A DNA stretch of 64,000 bases from CAWGQN01 sp963824885. GTDB taxonomy: Bacteria; Actinomycetota; Actinomycetes; Actinomycetales; Microbacteriaceae. The DNA is taken from NCBI GenBank assembly GCA_963824885.1, contig CAWGQN010000002.1, positions 62,001 through 126,000 of the forward strand. Direction: 5' to 3'. Of this stretch, positions 25,165 to 32,939 are shown in pieces. Positions within the stretch are counted from its first letter, which is position 1. The number at the start of each line of letters is the position of its first letter. The translations under genes were made by a program, and so were the position numbers. Below the pieces are notes generated by a model. It did not search any database. It was not told where the DNA came from and worked only from the letters and a program-made list of their open reading frames with translations.

Positions 25165-25278
25165 ATGGCCTCGAACCGGGAGCGGAAACGCGGCGACCGA
25201 CGCGTCGCCGCGTTCTGACCGCCCGTTTGCATTCTGCGCGGCGGAATCTCGAAACAGAAACCTGCGCTTCCTTCTCAC
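25165..25278 (-). pseudogene. 5' remnant of the membrane-fusion protein gene
   Basis: Reading minus from GTG 25278 gives MRRKRRFLFRDSAAQNANGR and then fades. This matches the first ~40 residues of the adaptor encoded at 21356 (MRRKKRGFLFRDSDAQNAHG). It is a by-product of duplicating the divergent regulatory region together with the crystallin gene. Confidence 0.85.
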
Positions 25279-25475
25279 CCCACTGCCCCTTACGTGTGTC
25301 ACAACGATCAGTACCGGTTCGGGACGGTTGTCGTAGTTTAGCTCCCCACGCGGCGAAAAGTGGGGTGAATTTCCGGTGGGCAATCGTTGACAAATTTGGC
25401 GGGCGAGTATTGCCATGACGTGTCGTGACCTGCAATCATTCTCGTCAGATAGTTGACGCCAGTTCGAGGGGGCAG
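25165..25475 (+). repeat. Duplicated upstream block of crystallin gene C3
   Basis: About 300 bp closely similar to 21241-21555, including ACGTGTGTCACAACGATCAG, the adaptor 5' end and the element GTTGACGCCAGTTCGAGGGG. It is a direct duplication that supplied C3 with the same control region as C2. Confidence 0.88.
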
Positions 25476-25500
25476 CATCGACTAGAACTGTTCGTTTTAT
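25452..25500 (+). promoter_or_regulatory. Conserved element upstream of crystallin gene C3
   Basis: Third copy of the GTTGACGCCAGTTCGAGGGG element, about 60 bases before ATG 25560. Confidence 0.55.
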
Positions 25501-25559
25501 CTCTACAGAACTGCGGTAAGACGAAGAAACAATCCCAAATCAAGTAAGGAAAAAGACCC

Positions 25560-25898
25560 ATGAAAATATGGAAAACCCTCACTGGCGTAGCCGCAGCGGG
25601 AGCACTAACCCTGGGCCTCGCTCTAGTCGGCGGCGGAGCAGCCAACGCCATCATTCGCATAGAGGACCGCGATTGCCAAAAAGACGATTGGCTAATTTTA
25701 ATTTCCGATCACTCCACATGTTGGGGAGGCTGGGGAGACGTAGACGTGACTCTCAACAATGTCAATAGGATTCGTTCGGGAAACAATGCGGGCTACGTCA
25801 AACCAAGCGACGCTAACTCGATCCACTTCCAAAAATACCGCACGATGATGGTTCGTCCAGCGAAGACGATCACACATATACATGTCGCCTCGGAGTGA
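25560..25898 (+). CDS. Secreted beta/gamma-crystallin (killer-toxin-like) protein C3
   Basis: 112 aa. The signal peptide MKIWKTLTGVAAAGALTLGL ends at ANA|II. The mature part is the most divergent copy: DCQKDDWLILISDHSTCWGG, DVDVTLNNVNRIRSGNNAGY, FQKY and KTITHIHV. AAGGA lies nine bases before ATG 25560. It is followed after 13 bases by lipoprotein L5, as C1 is by L2. Confidence 0.75.
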   Translation: MKIWKTLTGVAAAGALTLGLALVGGGAANAIIRIEDRDCQKDDWLILISDHSTCWGGWGDVDVTLNNVNRIRSGNNAGYVKPSDANSIHFQKYRTMMVRPAKTITHIHVASE

Positions 25899-25911
25899 CT
25901 GCGGGCGGGGC

Positions 25912-26775
25912 GTGCAGTGCTTCGCGCGAAGATGGAATCTTTTTGCCCTTTTTATGGTCCCGTCTGTATTGACAGCGTGCGCGGCGGGGAATGGGAGAAC
26001 TGCTGAAGTAACCGAACCGGCACTTGGCAGCATCGCCTCAGTGTCGAGTGAGACACAGGTTGCACGACCGATTGACGCCTACTTGCCCTCCTCAGCAGAG
26101 GCAATTCAGGTCGCTCAGGTTCAGCAAAATGCCATCAATCGCTGCCTCACCATACGCGGTGTTACGGGAAAGTTTGACTTCGCAGCCAACCCTTCTGAAC
26201 TTGCCGCCTTCATCAACAGTGGGTTCCGAGATCGCGTGGTCAGGGCTAATGTCTGGGGATTCTTCGACACGACTAACGCAACTCAATACGGTTACCAGGC
26301 TCCACCTGGCGATCCTGGCGCCCTTTTCAGTAGGGGACCTTTAGGTGCAGAGTCCGTTTCACAAGATTGCGAAACGGACTCTGCAAAAGAGGCACCCGGC
26401 GGGGTAACTTGGTCTGATTTCATGCACCCGAGCATCCTTCCTGAGCGCGGCCCGAAAAACCCTCTGAACGACAACAGATACACTGCCGCCGTCACAAAAT
26501 GGAGCACCTGCATGAAAGAGCGCGGATTCGACTACCTCGACCCTCTCGCCGCCGTAGGCGACGAAGAGTGGTATCGCTCGGAAACGGTCGACTCCAAACA
26601 AATCGCAACCGCGACCGCAGACATCGAGTGCAAAATCAGCACCAACCTCGTCGGCATCGGACTCGCCGTTCAAATCGCACATGACAAGCACTACATCGAC
26701 ACCCACCAAGCCGCGCTCACCCAGTTCCGCAACGACCTCAACAACTACCTTCGCGGACCCGTTACACAAAACTGA
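25912..26775 (+). CDS. Lipoprotein of the repeated family (L5)
   Basis: 287 aa from GTG 25912. This start puts the lipobox Cys (LTAC) at residue 23 like its paralogues, whereas the in-frame ATG 25882 overlaps C3 and adds a polar extension. The N-terminal half resembles L3 (CLTIRGVTGKFDFAANPSEL, WGFFDTTNATQYGY), and the C-terminal third is the conserved block (ERGFDYLDPLAAVGDEEW, IATATADIECKISTNLVG). A local inverted repeat, GCAGAGTCCGTTTC/GAAACGGACTCTGC (26347-26384), lies within the coding sequence. Confidence 0.75.
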   Translation: MQCFARRWNLFALFMVPSVLTACAAGNGRTAEVTEPALGSIASVSSETQVARPIDAYLPSSAEAIQVAQVQQNAINRCLTIRGVTGKFDFAANPSELAAFINSGFRDRVVRANVWGFFDTTNATQYGYQAPPGDPGALFSRGPLGAESVSQDCETDSAKEAPGGVTWSDFMHPSILPERGPKNPLNDNRYTAAVTKWSTCMKERGFDYLDPLAAVGDEEWYRSETVDSKQIATATADIECKISTNLVGIGLAVQIAHDKHYIDTHQAALTQFRNDLNNYLRGPVTQN

Positions 26776-26957
26776 CCCCGCACGGGTGCCAATGTGACGA
26801 TTCCACCGGGTACACAGTGGACCCGACTCGCCAGGGCCGCAATTCGAGATTACGTAGTACTGTGCCGGTTTCCGCTCATCTCAATCACCCACGGAAAAAT
26901 ATCGCGTGCACGTCGACAACAAAGCAGCCAATGCGCTGGTCGCGTTCTCCGTCGCGA
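26776..26957 (+). repeat. Third cassette 3' flank plus 5' remnant of a sixth lipoprotein gene
   Basis: Repeats 22866-23018 and continues with GTG 26906 reading MHVDNKAANALVAFSVA, the start of a lipoprotein signal peptide matching reconstructed L4. Similarity ends near 26957, where the ABC ATPase region begins. The remainder of this lipoprotein gene is missing. Confidence 0.85.
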
Positions 26958-26986
26958 AGGTGTCAACCCTCGGGCCGGAACCCGTG

Positions 26987-27658
26987 ATGGGTGAGAGCGC
27001 GGTGATCGGGTTGCGCGCGGAAAACTGTGTCGTGGCCGAATCACTCGGAGTCACCGCACACGACGGCACGCTGTTGCTCCCCACCACATTTTCACTCGAA
27101 AAAGGTCAGTGTCTTGCCGTGACCGGAGCGAACGGCTCGGGAAAGACAACCTTGCTTCGCGTCTTGGCGGGCGTAAAAAGGCCCTCGTCCGGCCGCGCTT
27201 CCGTCGCCGGGCTCGAGGTGAACGAGCGTGATCGTCGCTTCCGACGGGCCGTGGCCGGGCAAATCGGGTCTGCGCCAATCGCTCGCGATCTAACGCTCGA
27301 AGAACACCTCAGTCTCGTCGGCGTCTCGTGGGGGTCGAGTACCGCGTCAGCCCGAAATCGCGCACGAACGCTGTTAGACGAGTGTGAGATCGGTCGTTTG
27401 AGCGAGCGGTTCCCTCACGAACTGTCGTCCGGTCAGTCGCAGCTTTTTTCGTTCGCGCTCACACTCGCTCGCCCGTTTGACGTGCTCCTTCTCGATGAGC
27501 CAGAACAGCGCCTCGACCGCGAACGACTCGCACTGATCACGCGGAAATTGCGTGCGCTGATTGACGGCGGCACAACCGTGATCATCGCGAGCCACAATGC
27601 CTCCCTCATTGACGCGGTCGCCACCAAGAGACTCGCACTGTCGGGTGCGACGGGATGA
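26987..27658 (+). CDS. ABC transporter ATPase
   Basis: About 223 aa from ATG 26987. Walker A TGANGSGKTT, signature LSSGQSQLFSF, Walker B VLLLDEP and the H-loop ASHN are clear. The frame extends to GTG 26906, but those 27 residues begin with the lipoprotein-remnant signal peptide, so a longer start would yield a chimeric protein. It is coupled to the permease by a four-base overlap. The substrate is unknown; its position at the end of the crystallin/lipoprotein array suggests export or immunity. Confidence 0.8.
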   Translation: MGESAVIGLRAENCVVAESLGVTAHDGTLLLPTTFSLEKGQCLAVTGANGSGKTTLLRVLAGVKRPSSGRASVAGLEVNERDRRFRRAVAGQIGSAPIARDLTLEEHLSLVGVSWGSSTASARNRARTLLDECEIGRLSERFPHELSSGQSQLFSFALTLARPFDVLLLDEPEQRLDRERLALITRKLRALIDGGTTVIIASHNASLIDAVATKRLALSGATG

Positions 27659-29175
27659 GCGCAAGCGCAACGCTTCGCCGTGTCCGCGACGTTCGCCGAG
27701 AGCGGGCCGGAGCGCGAACCATTGAGAGCGTCGGGTACCGTCTCTACGCGGCGGTCTTGATCACCCTCGTCGTCGTGGTTCCGCTCGTTCGCGCGAGCGT
27801 GCTCGGTCTGGCGCAACCGGCCACCCTCTCTGCGCTGCGAGGGCCCGCTGCCATCCCGGCGGTTCACACGCTCGTCGGCGGTGTATTCGTTGCACTCGTC
27901 CTTCTCGGAGAAGGAGTACGCGGTCCCGCGTTGCTGAGTCCGTTTCTCACCGTCGCGGTTGCCGGGAACGACCTCAAGAGAAGCCGAACCCTCACGCGCC
28001 CATTTCTCATTTCCGCGGCGATACTCACGGTCTCATTGACCGCACTCGCGTCACTTCTCGGCGTCGTGCTTGCTCCCGTCGAAGGAGCCGCAGCGACGGG
28101 GGCCTTTATCGTTGGGACGGCCCTCGTCGCGGTTGTGGCGAGCGTATTGTGGCTTCTCGGCCAATATTTGACGACCCTCACGGCGATCACCGTCGCGGCG
28201 GGCATAGCGGCGGCAACGATCATCACTCTCGTTGTTCCGCTCGCTCGCGGCGTTGTTCCGTGGGGATGGGCCGCCGCGCTCTATCCGGCGATGCCCGGTG
28301 ATCGTGCGGGGCCGGAACTCGCGCTGCTCGCCCTTCTCTCGGTGATCGCGGTCGCGACTATTCCCGCGTTGCTCGACGGATTGACGGGGCCCGACCTCTT
28401 GGCTCACGCCCGACGCTGGCAAACGGTCGGTGTTTTGGGGGCCACGGGCGATCTTGCCGGCGCACTCTCAACGTTCCGCACTCCGCCACAACTCGGCAGA
28501 AAGTGGCGCGCAATTCGCGCGCGTCGGCTCATCGTGACATTTTTGGTGCGGGACGTGATCGGTTCATTGCGCACCCCGGTCCGGTTCGTCGCCGCGAGCG
28601 GTGGACTCGTAGCAGCCGGTTTCCTCCTCGCGACGGTGTCTGTCACGCCCGGCGAACTGCGCTGGTTCCCGGCAATTGCGGGGCCCCTGCTCGGCTACCT
28701 CGCTCTCGGTGTGTGGTGCGATGGGTACCGGAACGTGATCGAAACCGCCGGACACGTAACTCTCTACGGAGTCGATCGGCTCACGCTTCTTCTCTTCCAC
28801 ACGACGCTGCCACTCTCGTGCGTGCTGGTTCTCGCGGGGAGCGGAATCGCAGGGGGCGTCTCAATCGGTGCGCCACTTCTCGCGGTACCCACCGTCATCG
28901 TCAGTCACGTGTTTCTCATTGTCGTGCGACTATTCGATTGTGCCAAGGGACCGATGCCCATCAGCTTGCTCGCTCCCGTCTCCACACCGTTTGGGGACCT
29001 TTCGGGCCTCATGATCGCGTATTGGCAAGCCGACGCTCTCGTAATTTCCGTCGTCATCACCGCGACCATCGCGACGAGCACGCAAGAGAGCGGTGCACCG
29101 TGGTTGTTAGCGTTTGTCCCCGCAGCCCTCGTAATCGTGTGGATGACTCGCCGCAGGCTTTCCCACGTCGAGTGA
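27655..29175 (+). CDS. ABC transporter permease, polytopic
   Basis: 506 aa with about 12 hydrophobic segments and a cytoplasmic central loop (FRTPPQLGRKWRAIRARRLI). No FtsX or ABC-2 consensus is obvious by eye. It forms a two-component exporter with the ATPase encoded just upstream (start overlaps ATPase stop). It resembles in layout, but not clearly in sequence, the exporter permease at 16337-17890. Function unknown. Confidence 0.72.
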   Translation: MSASATLRRVRDVRRERAGARTIESVGYRLYAAVLITLVVVVPLVRASVLGLAQPATLSALRGPAAIPAVHTLVGGVFVALVLLGEGVRGPALLSPFLTVAVAGNDLKRSRTLTRPFLISAAILTVSLTALASLLGVVLAPVEGAAATGAFIVGTALVAVVASVLWLLGQYLTTLTAITVAAGIAAATIITLVVPLARGVVPWGWAAALYPAMPGDRAGPELALLALLSVIAVATIPALLDGLTGPDLLAHARRWQTVGVLGATGDLAGALSTFRTPPQLGRKWRAIRARRLIVTFLVRDVIGSLRTPVRFVAASGGLVAAGFLLATVSVTPGELRWFPAIAGPLLGYLALGVWCDGYRNVIETAGHVTLYGVDRLTLLLFHTTLPLSCVLVLAGSGIAGGVSIGAPLLAVPTVIVSHVFLIVVRLFDCAKGPMPISLLAPVSTPFGDLSGLMIAYWQADALVISVVITATIATSTQESGAPWLLAFVPAALVIVWMTRRRLSHVE

Positions 29176-29208
29176 AAAACGGGCAGCGCCAGCCGATACG
29201 GTAGCCGT

Positions 29209-30756
29209 GTGAAGAATCACAGTGTTCGGGTTCATGCGAGCAGCGAGCGATTCGCTCGAGAAGAACAGCTTGCGTGGCTCATGGCGCGCGTCGCGACCGA
29301 CGCGGTCGAGGTGGACGACGACGTGACCGAAATGGTTACTAACCGCGTGATTGACAATGCGGCGGTTGCCGCGGCCTCGGTCGGGCGTCGCTCGGTTGTT
29401 TCGGCGCGCGCTCAAGCTCTCGCTCACCGCGCCGTGCCCGACGGCGGACTCACGGGTGACGGTTCGACGGTTTTTGGAGTCGACGCAACGTCTCGGGTTT
29501 CTCCCGAGTGGGGCGCGTGGGCGAACGGGGTCGCGGTGCGCGAGCTCGACTTTCACGACACGTTTCTCGCGGCGGAGTACTCGCACCCGGGCGACAATAT
29601 CCCGCCCATTCTCGCGGTCGCGCAGCACGCGGCCGCCACGCGCGGGGTGACCGGTCGCGACCTCGTTCGCGGGATTGCAACGGGATACGAAATTCACATT
29701 GATCTTGCGCGATCAATCGACTTGCACTCGCACAAGATTGATCACGTTGCGCACGTGGGTCCGTCGGCTGCCGCGGGCATTGGCACTCTTCTCGGGCTCG
29801 ACGAGGCGACCATTTTTCACGCGATTGGGCAAGCGCTTCACACGACGACCGCGACGCGACAATCCCGCAAAGGCGACATTTCAAGTTGGAAAGCGTATGC
29901 TCCCGCGTTTGCGGGAAAAATGGCCGTCGAATCAGTCGACCGCGCCCTGCGGGGCGAAACCAGCCCCGCACCGATTTACGAGGGCGAAGACGGCGTGATT
30001 GCGTGGTTGCTCGACGGGCCCGCCGCCGACTACGCGGTGCCCCTGCCCGACCTCGGCGAACCAAAACGGGCGATCCTCGAGAGTTACACGAAAGAACACT
30101 CGGCCGAGTATCAAGCGCAAGCGCTCATCGATCTTGCCCTTGATTGGCACACCGAGCACCCCGAGCTCGCGGATCCGCGGAACGTGTCAACAATTGTCAT
30201 TGACACCTCGCACCACACCCACGTGGTCATTGGCTCGGGAGCGCACGACCCCCACAAATACGACCCCGGTGCGTCGCGCGAAACGCTCGACCACTCAATC
30301 GCCTACATTTTCACGGTCGCGCTTCAAGACGGCGAGTGGCATCATGAGCGATCATACGAGCCCGAGCGAGCGCGGCGCGCCGACACCGTCGAGCTGTGGT
30401 CGCGCGTGAGCACGCGCGAAGACGATGAGTGGACGAGACGGTACCACTCACTCGAACCCGATTCTCACGCGTTCGGTGGCCGCGTGGAAGCGACCCTCGT
30501 TGACGGTCGGACCGTTGTCGGCGAGATCGCCGTGGCCGACGCGCACCCCCGCGGCGCGCGACCATTTGGGCGAGACAACTACGTCGCGAAGTTCCACTCG
30601 CTCGCCGACGGAGTTCTCGACGCCGACGAAATCGAACGGTTTCTCGACACCGCCCAGCGCTTGCCGACGCTGACCGGACCCGAATTGGCAGAACTGACGT
30701 TTGTCGTCCCGCGCGACCGTCTCGGCGCACAGACACCGCGAGAAGGGCTTTTCTAG
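29209..30756 (+). CDS. prpD: 2-methylcitrate dehydratase
   Basis: 515 aa of the MmgE/PrpD family; converts 2-methylcitrate to 2-methyl-cis-aconitate in propionyl-CoA breakdown. Recognisable family blocks are ELDFHDTFLAAEYSHPGDNI, GIATGYEIHIDLARSIDLHS, IDHVAHVGPSAAAGIGTLLG, TRQSRKGDISSWKAYAPAFA and HDPHKYDPGASRETLDHSIA. Start is GTG 29209. The stop overlaps the prpB start by one base, and prpC follows, so the three methylcitrate-cycle genes form one operon. Confidence 0.95.
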   Translation: MKNHSVRVHASSERFAREEQLAWLMARVATDAVEVDDDVTEMVTNRVIDNAAVAAASVGRRSVVSARAQALAHRAVPDGGLTGDGSTVFGVDATSRVSPEWGAWANGVAVRELDFHDTFLAAEYSHPGDNIPPILAVAQHAAATRGVTGRDLVRGIATGYEIHIDLARSIDLHSHKIDHVAHVGPSAAAGIGTLLGLDEATIFHAIGQALHTTTATRQSRKGDISSWKAYAPAFAGKMAVESVDRALRGETSPAPIYEGEDGVIAWLLDGPAADYAVPLPDLGEPKRAILESYTKEHSAEYQAQALIDLALDWHTEHPELADPRNVSTIVIDTSHHTHVVIGSGAHDPHKYDPGASRETLDHSIAYIFTVALQDGEWHHERSYEPERARRADTVELWSRVSTREDDEWTRRYHSLEPDSHAFGGRVEATLVDGRTVVGEIAVADAHPRGARPFGRDNYVAKFHSLADGVLDADEIERFLDTAQRLPTLTGPELAELTFVVPRDRLGAQTPREGLF

Positions 30757-31661
30757 TGCTGTATTCGACAATAACGCCCGCGGTAAAGCGCGCGCAGCTT
30801 CGCAAGCGGCTCTCGAGCGGCGCGCTACTCGCCTTCCCGGGGGCGTTCAACGCGCTGTCCGCGAGGCTCATTCAACAAAAAGGATTCGACGGTGTCTACG
30901 TTTCGGGGGCCGTTGTGTCGGCCGATCTGGGCTTGCCCGACATCGGCCTGACAACGCTCAGCGAAGTCGCTGACCGGTCAATGCACATGACGCGAATGAT
31001 TGACCTCCCCTCAATTGTCGACGCCGACACGGGTTTTGGTGAATCCCTCAATGTTGCTCGCACGGTGCAAACGCTCGAAGACGCGGGAGTATCGGGTTTG
31101 CACATTGAAGACCAAGTGAACCCCAAGCGGTGTGGCCACCTCGAGGGCAAACACATTGTGAGTCTCGACGACGCAGTCGAGCGCATTCGCGCGGCGGTGA
31201 GCGCGCGGCGCGATCCGAACCTGCTGATCATCGCGAGAACCGACGCTCGAGCCGTTGACGGACTCCCGGCAGTCATTGAGCGCGCGAAAGCGTTCCGCGA
31301 CGCGGGGGCCGACGCAATCTTTCCCGAGGCACTCGAAAGCCTCAGCGAATTTGAGACCGTGTGCTCAGCAGTTGACGCGCCCGTGCTCGCCAACATGACC
31401 GAGTTTGGCAAAAGCGACCTGTTTAACCGACAACACCTCGAGGCCGCGGGCGTTGCACTCGTCATCTACCCGGTTTCGCTCTTGCGGCTCGCGATGGGCG
31501 CCGCCGCGCGCGGGCTCGACACGCTTCTCGCTCACGGGTCGCTCGAGTCAGAACTCACGCACATGCACCGTCGCGCCGACCTCTACGACCTCGTTGACTA
31601 CGCGGGATACGGTTCGTTCGACGAGTCGGTCACCACGTTTCGCGCTTCCCGAGCCGACTAG
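30756..31661 (+). CDS. prpB: Methylisocitrate lyase
   Basis: 301 aa of the isocitrate lyase/PEP mutase family; cleaves 2-methylisocitrate to pyruvate and succinate. Metal-binding DADTGFGE and the catalytic loop KRCGHLEGKH (Cys and His) are present, with GVYVSGAVVSADLGLPD and the TPL-type FPEALES region. Length is normal for PrpB (about 295-300). It starts GTG at the prpD stop, inside the prpDBC operon. Confidence 0.95.
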   Translation: MLYSTITPAVKRAQLRKRLSSGALLAFPGAFNALSARLIQQKGFDGVYVSGAVVSADLGLPDIGLTTLSEVADRSMHMTRMIDLPSIVDADTGFGESLNVARTVQTLEDAGVSGLHIEDQVNPKRCGHLEGKHIVSLDDAVERIRAAVSARRDPNLLIIARTDARAVDGLPAVIERAKAFRDAGADAIFPEALESLSEFETVCSAVDAPVLANMTEFGKSDLFNRQHLEAAGVALVIYPVSLLRLAMGAAARGLDTLLAHGSLESELTHMHRRADLYDLVDYAGYGSFDESVTTFRASRAD

Positions 31662-31714
31662 GTCGGCGGTTCGCCGCTAGATTGGGGGGTACCCAGCCAC
31701 GCGTGAGGAGCACA

Positions 31715-32866
31715 ATGAGCACCACGAGTCCGACGGCAGACATTCGCAAGGGTCTCGATGGCGTAATCGCCGACTCGACCGCAATTTCTTGCATTAACCC
31801 CGAGACGAATTCGCTTCTTTATCGCGGATATCCCGTGCACGAACTCGCCGCCAATCGCTCCGTCGAAGAGGTCGCGTATCTCGTGTGGAACGGCGAGTTA
31901 CCGACGTCGGAGCAATTGGCAGAGTTCGAATCGGTGGAACGATCGCACCGCGCGCTTCCCGAAATTGTCCGCGCGGTCATTGACGCGGTGCCGACATCCG
32001 CTCATCCGATGGACATTGTGCGCACCGCGATCAGTGTCATTGGCGCCGCCGACCCCACGACAGAGGTCTCGTCACCCCACGCGAATGAGTCGAAAGCCGT
32101 TCGGCTTTTCGCGGTTCTTCCCGCAATTGTCGCGTACGATCAGCGGCGCAGACGCGGCCTCGACCTCGTCGAACCGCGCTACGACTTGGGCTACGCAGAG
32201 AATTTTCTGCACCAGACATTTGGTCGCGTTCCCGACGGTCCGGCCGTTGACGCGTTTCGAGTGTCTATGATTCTCTACGCGGAGCACGGCTTTAACGCGT
32301 CGACATTCGCGGCGAGGGTCATCGCATCGACCCTGTCCGATCTCTATTCCGCGGTGACGGGAGCCGTCGGCGCGCTCAAAGGCACGCTTCACGGGGGCGC
32401 AAACGAAGCCGTCATGCACGCATTCGACGAAATTGGCTCGGTCGACCGTGTCGACGCGTGGCTGGACAACGCGTTCAACGCGAAGCGCAAGATCATGGGA
32501 TTCGGTCACCGCGTCTACAAAAACGGCGACTCGCGCGTCCCCACCATGAGCGACGCTCTCGCGATTCTCGCCGAACACGCGGGTCGAAACGACTTGCTCG
32601 ACACCTACCACGCACTCGAATTGGCGATGGACACGCGAAAGAACGTAAAACCCAATCTCGATTACCCCGCGGGGCCGCTCTACCGACTCATAGGATTCGA
32701 TACGCTCACCTTTACGCCGCTGTTCGTCGCGGCGCGCGTGATCGGGTGGACCGCACACGTCATCGAGCAATACGAGTCAAACTCGCTCATTCGGCCTCTC
32801 AGTGTCTACACGGGATCCCCCGAGCGCCACGTCGACGAGCCGCGTCGCGCGGCGCCAACAGCGTGA
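31715..32866 (+). CDS. prpC: 2-methylcitrate synthase
   Basis: 383 aa of the citrate synthase family; condenses propionyl-CoA with oxaloacetate. The N-terminal YRGYPVHELA, the catalytic His region TLHGGANEAVM and GFGHRVYKNGDSRVP, and the ENxSLIRP-like end YESNSLIRPLSVYTG are diagnostic. Assignment as methylcitrate rather than citrate synthase rests on the prpD/prpB neighbours. ATG 31715 has GAGGAG five bases upstream; the longer in-frame start at 31682 has none. Confidence 0.93.
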   Translation: MSTTSPTADIRKGLDGVIADSTAISCINPETNSLLYRGYPVHELAANRSVEEVAYLVWNGELPTSEQLAEFESVERSHRALPEIVRAVIDAVPTSAHPMDIVRTAISVIGAADPTTEVSSPHANESKAVRLFAVLPAIVAYDQRRRRGLDLVEPRYDLGYAENFLHQTFGRVPDGPAVDAFRVSMILYAEHGFNASTFAARVIASTLSDLYSAVTGAVGALKGTLHGGANEAVMHAFDEIGSVDRVDAWLDNAFNAKRKIMGFGHRVYKNGDSRVPTMSDALAILAEHAGRNDLLDTYHALELAMDTRKNVKPNLDYPAGPLYRLIGFDTLTFTPLFVAARVIGWTAHVIEQYESNSLIRPLSVYTGSPERHVDEPRRAAPTA

Positions 32867-32939
32867 TCGACGCCGCTCGTTTGGCCGATTTGCGCGCCGC
32901 ATGCAGCCCGAAACGGCCGCCACGTCTTAGTGTCGAATC

